DNA of 18,152 nucleotides, taken from assembly GCA_036277635.1 (NCBI GenBank), contig DASUMP010000069.1, positions 1 to 18,152 on the forward strand, written 5' to 3'. The notes under the pieces were generated by a model. The model had not been told where the DNA came from. It did not search any database and saw only the letters and a program-made list of their open reading frames with translations. Position 1 is the stretch's first letter, and every line of letters begins with the position of its first letter. A program made the position numbers and the translations under genes. Shown here one piece after another: positions 16,484-18,152 of the stretch. This DNA is from DASUMP01 sp036277635 (GTDB lineage: Bacteria; Actinomycetota; Acidimicrobiia; IMCC26256; PALSA-610).

Positions 16484-17245
16484 ATGGAGATCACGGGGAT
16501 CGTTGCGATCGTCACGGGTGGGGCGTCGGGGCTCGGGGAGGCGACGGCGCGGCGACTCGCGGCGGCGGGCGCACGGGTCGCCGTCGTCGACCTGAACGAG
16601 CAGCGGGGCACCGCCCTCGCCGACGAGCTCGGGGGGACGTTCGCCCGCGCCGATGTCACCGATCCCGATGCGGTGGCCGCAGCCGTCGACGCCGCCCGCA
16701 CGCTCGGAACCGTGCGTGCCTGCGTGCACTGCGCCGGCATCGGGTGGGCCGAGCGCACGATCAACCGCGACGGTGCGCCGCACAACCTCGAGACGTTCCG
16801 CAAGATCGTCGACGTGAACCTCGTCGGCACCTTCAACGTGCTGCGGCTCGTCGCGTCGGCGATGAACGCCAACGATCCGCTCGACCACGGCGAGCGCGGC
16901 GTCATCGTCAACACCGCGTCCGTCGCCGCGTTCGACGGTCAGATCGGCCAGGCCGCGTACTCGGCGTCGAAGGGCGGCGTCGTGTCGCTCACCCTCACCG
17001 CGGCTCGCGACCTGTCCGCCGCCGGCATCCGTGTGTGCACGATCGCCCCGGGCCTCGTCGACACCCCGCTGCTCGGCACGCTCCCCGACGACGCCCGCGC
17101 CGCGCTGGCGCAGAGCGTGCTGTTCCCGAAGCGCCTCGGTGCTCCCGACGACTACGCCAGCCTCGCGGTCGAGATCGTGCGCAACGGCTACCTGAACGGC
17201 GAGACCATCCGCATGGACGCCGGCATCCGGATGCCACCGAAGTAG
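16484..17245 (+). CDS. Type-II 3-hydroxyacyl-CoA dehydrogenase (SDR, HSD17B10-like)
   Basis: A 253-aa short-chain dehydrogenase. The Rossmann motif TGGASGLG is at 11-18, and D36 after the second strand points to NAD+. HCAGIG replaces the usual NNAG (82-87). The catalytic set is S146, Y159 and K163 (YSASK). The segment DHGERGVIVNTAS, the F-P-K-R-L-G block and the C-terminus L-N-G-E-T-I-R-M-D-A-G-I-R-M-P-P-K are diagnostic of the HSD17B10/HADH-II group, which oxidises 3-hydroxyacyl-CoA and some hydroxysteroids. It sits 5 nt before the CYP142 gene, so both are likely co-transcribed, consistent with sterol side-chain beta-oxidation. The ATG follows a TAGAGT -10-like element; longer in-frame extension is non-conserved and crosses the repeat. 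Confidence 0.92.
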   Translation: MEITGIVAIVTGGASGLGEATARRLAAAGARVAVVDLNEQRGTALADELGGTFARADVTDPDAVAAAVDAARTLGTVRACVHCAGIGWAERTINRDGAPHNLETFRKIVDVNLVGTFNVLRLVASAMNANDPLDHGERGVIVNTASVAAFDGQIGQAAYSASKGGVVSLTLTAARDLSAAGIRVCTIAPGLVDTPLLGTLPDDARAALAQSVLFPKRLGAPDDYASLAVEIVRNGYLNGETIRMDAGIRMPPK

Positions 17246-17250
17246 CGATC

Positions 17251-18152
17251 ATGAGCGCGCCGACGCACCCGACCCGCGACGACATCGACTTGTTCGAGGG
17301 CGCCTTCTACGTCGACGATGCGCACGAGCGCTACGAGTGGATGCGACAGAACGCGCCCGTGTACTTCGACGCGAAGAACGGCATTTGGGGCCTCGCTTCC
17401 TACGACGCGATCCTCGCGGCGAAGCGCGATCCCGAGACGTTCTCCAACGCGGGCGGCGCGCGGCCGGAGAACGGCCCGCTCCCGATGATGATCGACATGG
17501 ACGATCCCGCGCACATCCGGCGGCGCATGCTCGTCAACCGCGGCTTCACGCCTCGCCGCGTGCGCGACAGCGAGGCGTCGATCCGCGAGGTGTGCGACGA
17601 CCTCATCGATCGTGTGTGCGAGCAGGGCGAGTGCGACTTCGTGCGCGACCTCGCGGCGCCGCTGCCGATGATCGTCATCGGCGACATGCTCGGCGTCGCA
17701 CCCGAAGACCGCGACGACCTGTTGCGGTGGTCCGACGCGATGGTGAGCGTCCAGAGCGGCAGCGTCACCGAAGAGCTGCTCACCGCGTCGATGGACGCGA
17801 TGAACGAGTACGTCGCGTACACCACGAAGGTGATCGAGGACCGGCGCGCCGAGCCCACCGACGACCTGATGAGCGTGCTCGTGCACGCCGAGGTCGACGG
17901 CGAACGCCTCGACCACGACGCGCTGATCTACGAGTCGCTGCTGATCCTCGTCGGCGGTGACGAGACGACCCGCCACGTCATCAGCGGCGGGATGGAGCAG
18001 CTCGCGATCCACCCCGAGCAGCGTCGCCTCCTGACCGACGAGCCCGACCGGATCCCGGTGGCGGTCGAGGAGATGCTGCGCTGGGTCACTCCGATCAAGA
18101 CGATGGCGCGCACCGTCACCCGCGACGTCGAGTTCTTCGGCCAACCGCTCCG
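17251..18152 (+). CDS. cyp142: Cytochrome P450 of the CYP142 family, steroid side-chain hydroxylase (partial)
   Basis: The first 300 residues are present; the gene is cut by the window end before the heme-Cys loop. The sequence follows M. tuberculosis CYP142 closely from memory: F-S-N-A-G-G-A-R-P, then P-M-M-I-D-M-D-D-P-A-H (78-88), CDFVRDLAAPLPM (128-140), IGDMLGV (143-149), the I-helix GGDETTRH (235-242) and ExxR (E274, R277). CYP142 oxidises the terminal C26/C27 methyl of cholesterol or cholest-4-en-3-one, the first step of side-chain degradation. It starts 5 nt after the dehydrogenase gene. Related CYP125 or CYP124 are less likely given the exact I-helix and flanking motifs. Confidence 0.92.
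   Translation, partial: MSAPTHPTRDDIDLFEGAFYVDDAHERYEWMRQNAPVYFDAKNGIWGLASYDAILAAKRDPETFSNAGGARPENGPLPMMIDMDDPAHIRRRMLVNRGFTPRRVRDSEASIREVCDDLIDRVCEQGECDFVRDLAAPLPMIVIGDMLGVAPEDRDDLLRWSDAMVSVQSGSVTEELLTASMDAMNEYVAYTTKVIEDRRAEPTDDLMSVLVHAEVDGERLDHDALIYESLLILVGGDETTRHVISGGMEQLAIHPEQRRLLTDEPDRIPVAVEEMLRWVTPIKTMARTVTRDVEFFGQPL

Overview
The window looks like a chromosome segment from a very GC-rich actinobacterium that degrades lipids or steroids, most likely a member of the Acidimicrobiia. This rests on codon use, a CYP142-type P450, a DUF35/thiolase pair, a TetR-controlled CoA-ligase operon, abundant 4-nt ATGA/GTGA gene overlaps, and putative leaderless starts. I ran no database search; family names come from motifs and remembered family sequences.

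Region 1 (4-5424, minus strand) is a tight operon read right to left: TetR regulator, phenylacetate-CoA-ligase-type enzyme, a 216-aa ligase-like protein without the ATP-binding signature, a metal-dependent amidohydrolase, a thiolase-fold protein lacking the usual nucleophilic Cys, and a DUF35 Zn-ribbon/OB-fold protein. It runs off the left edge of the window. The likely logic is to activate an organic acid to a CoA thioester, transform it, and cleave a C-C bond with a thiolase/DUF35 aldolase-like complex. A promoter with an overlapping palindrome sits just upstream of tetR.

Region 2 (5581-7715, minus) holds an enoyl-CoA hydratase/isomerase ending at a strong hairpin, a helical protein of unknown function, and a proline-rich protein with a 15-bp tandem repeat (PVVET). 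Region 3 (7792-12227, minus) is a complete type IIA topoisomerase pair, B then A subunit. It has no oriC-type neighbours, and unusual residues sit at the quinolone pocket and the GyrA box. Region 4 (12279-14024, minus) is a membrane-bound GAF-GGDEF diguanylate cyclase.

Region 5 (14153-18152, plus) carries two short lipid-catabolism transcription units: MaoC hydratase plus SDR, and type-II 3-hydroxyacyl-CoA dehydrogenase plus CYP142 (cut by the right edge). Between them lies the most unusual object in the window. It is a minus-strand gene for an AbiEi-like wHTH plus DUF559 (Vsr-like nuclease) protein, bracketed by two nearly identical 44-nt hairpin-forming repeats in direct orientation. The gene's last codons and its stop lie inside the left repeat. 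This looks like an uncharacterised palindrome-nuclease-palindrome cassette.

No tRNA, rRNA or CRISPR array was seen. There is no gap of more than 300 bases without a gene; the longest is 5385-5623.
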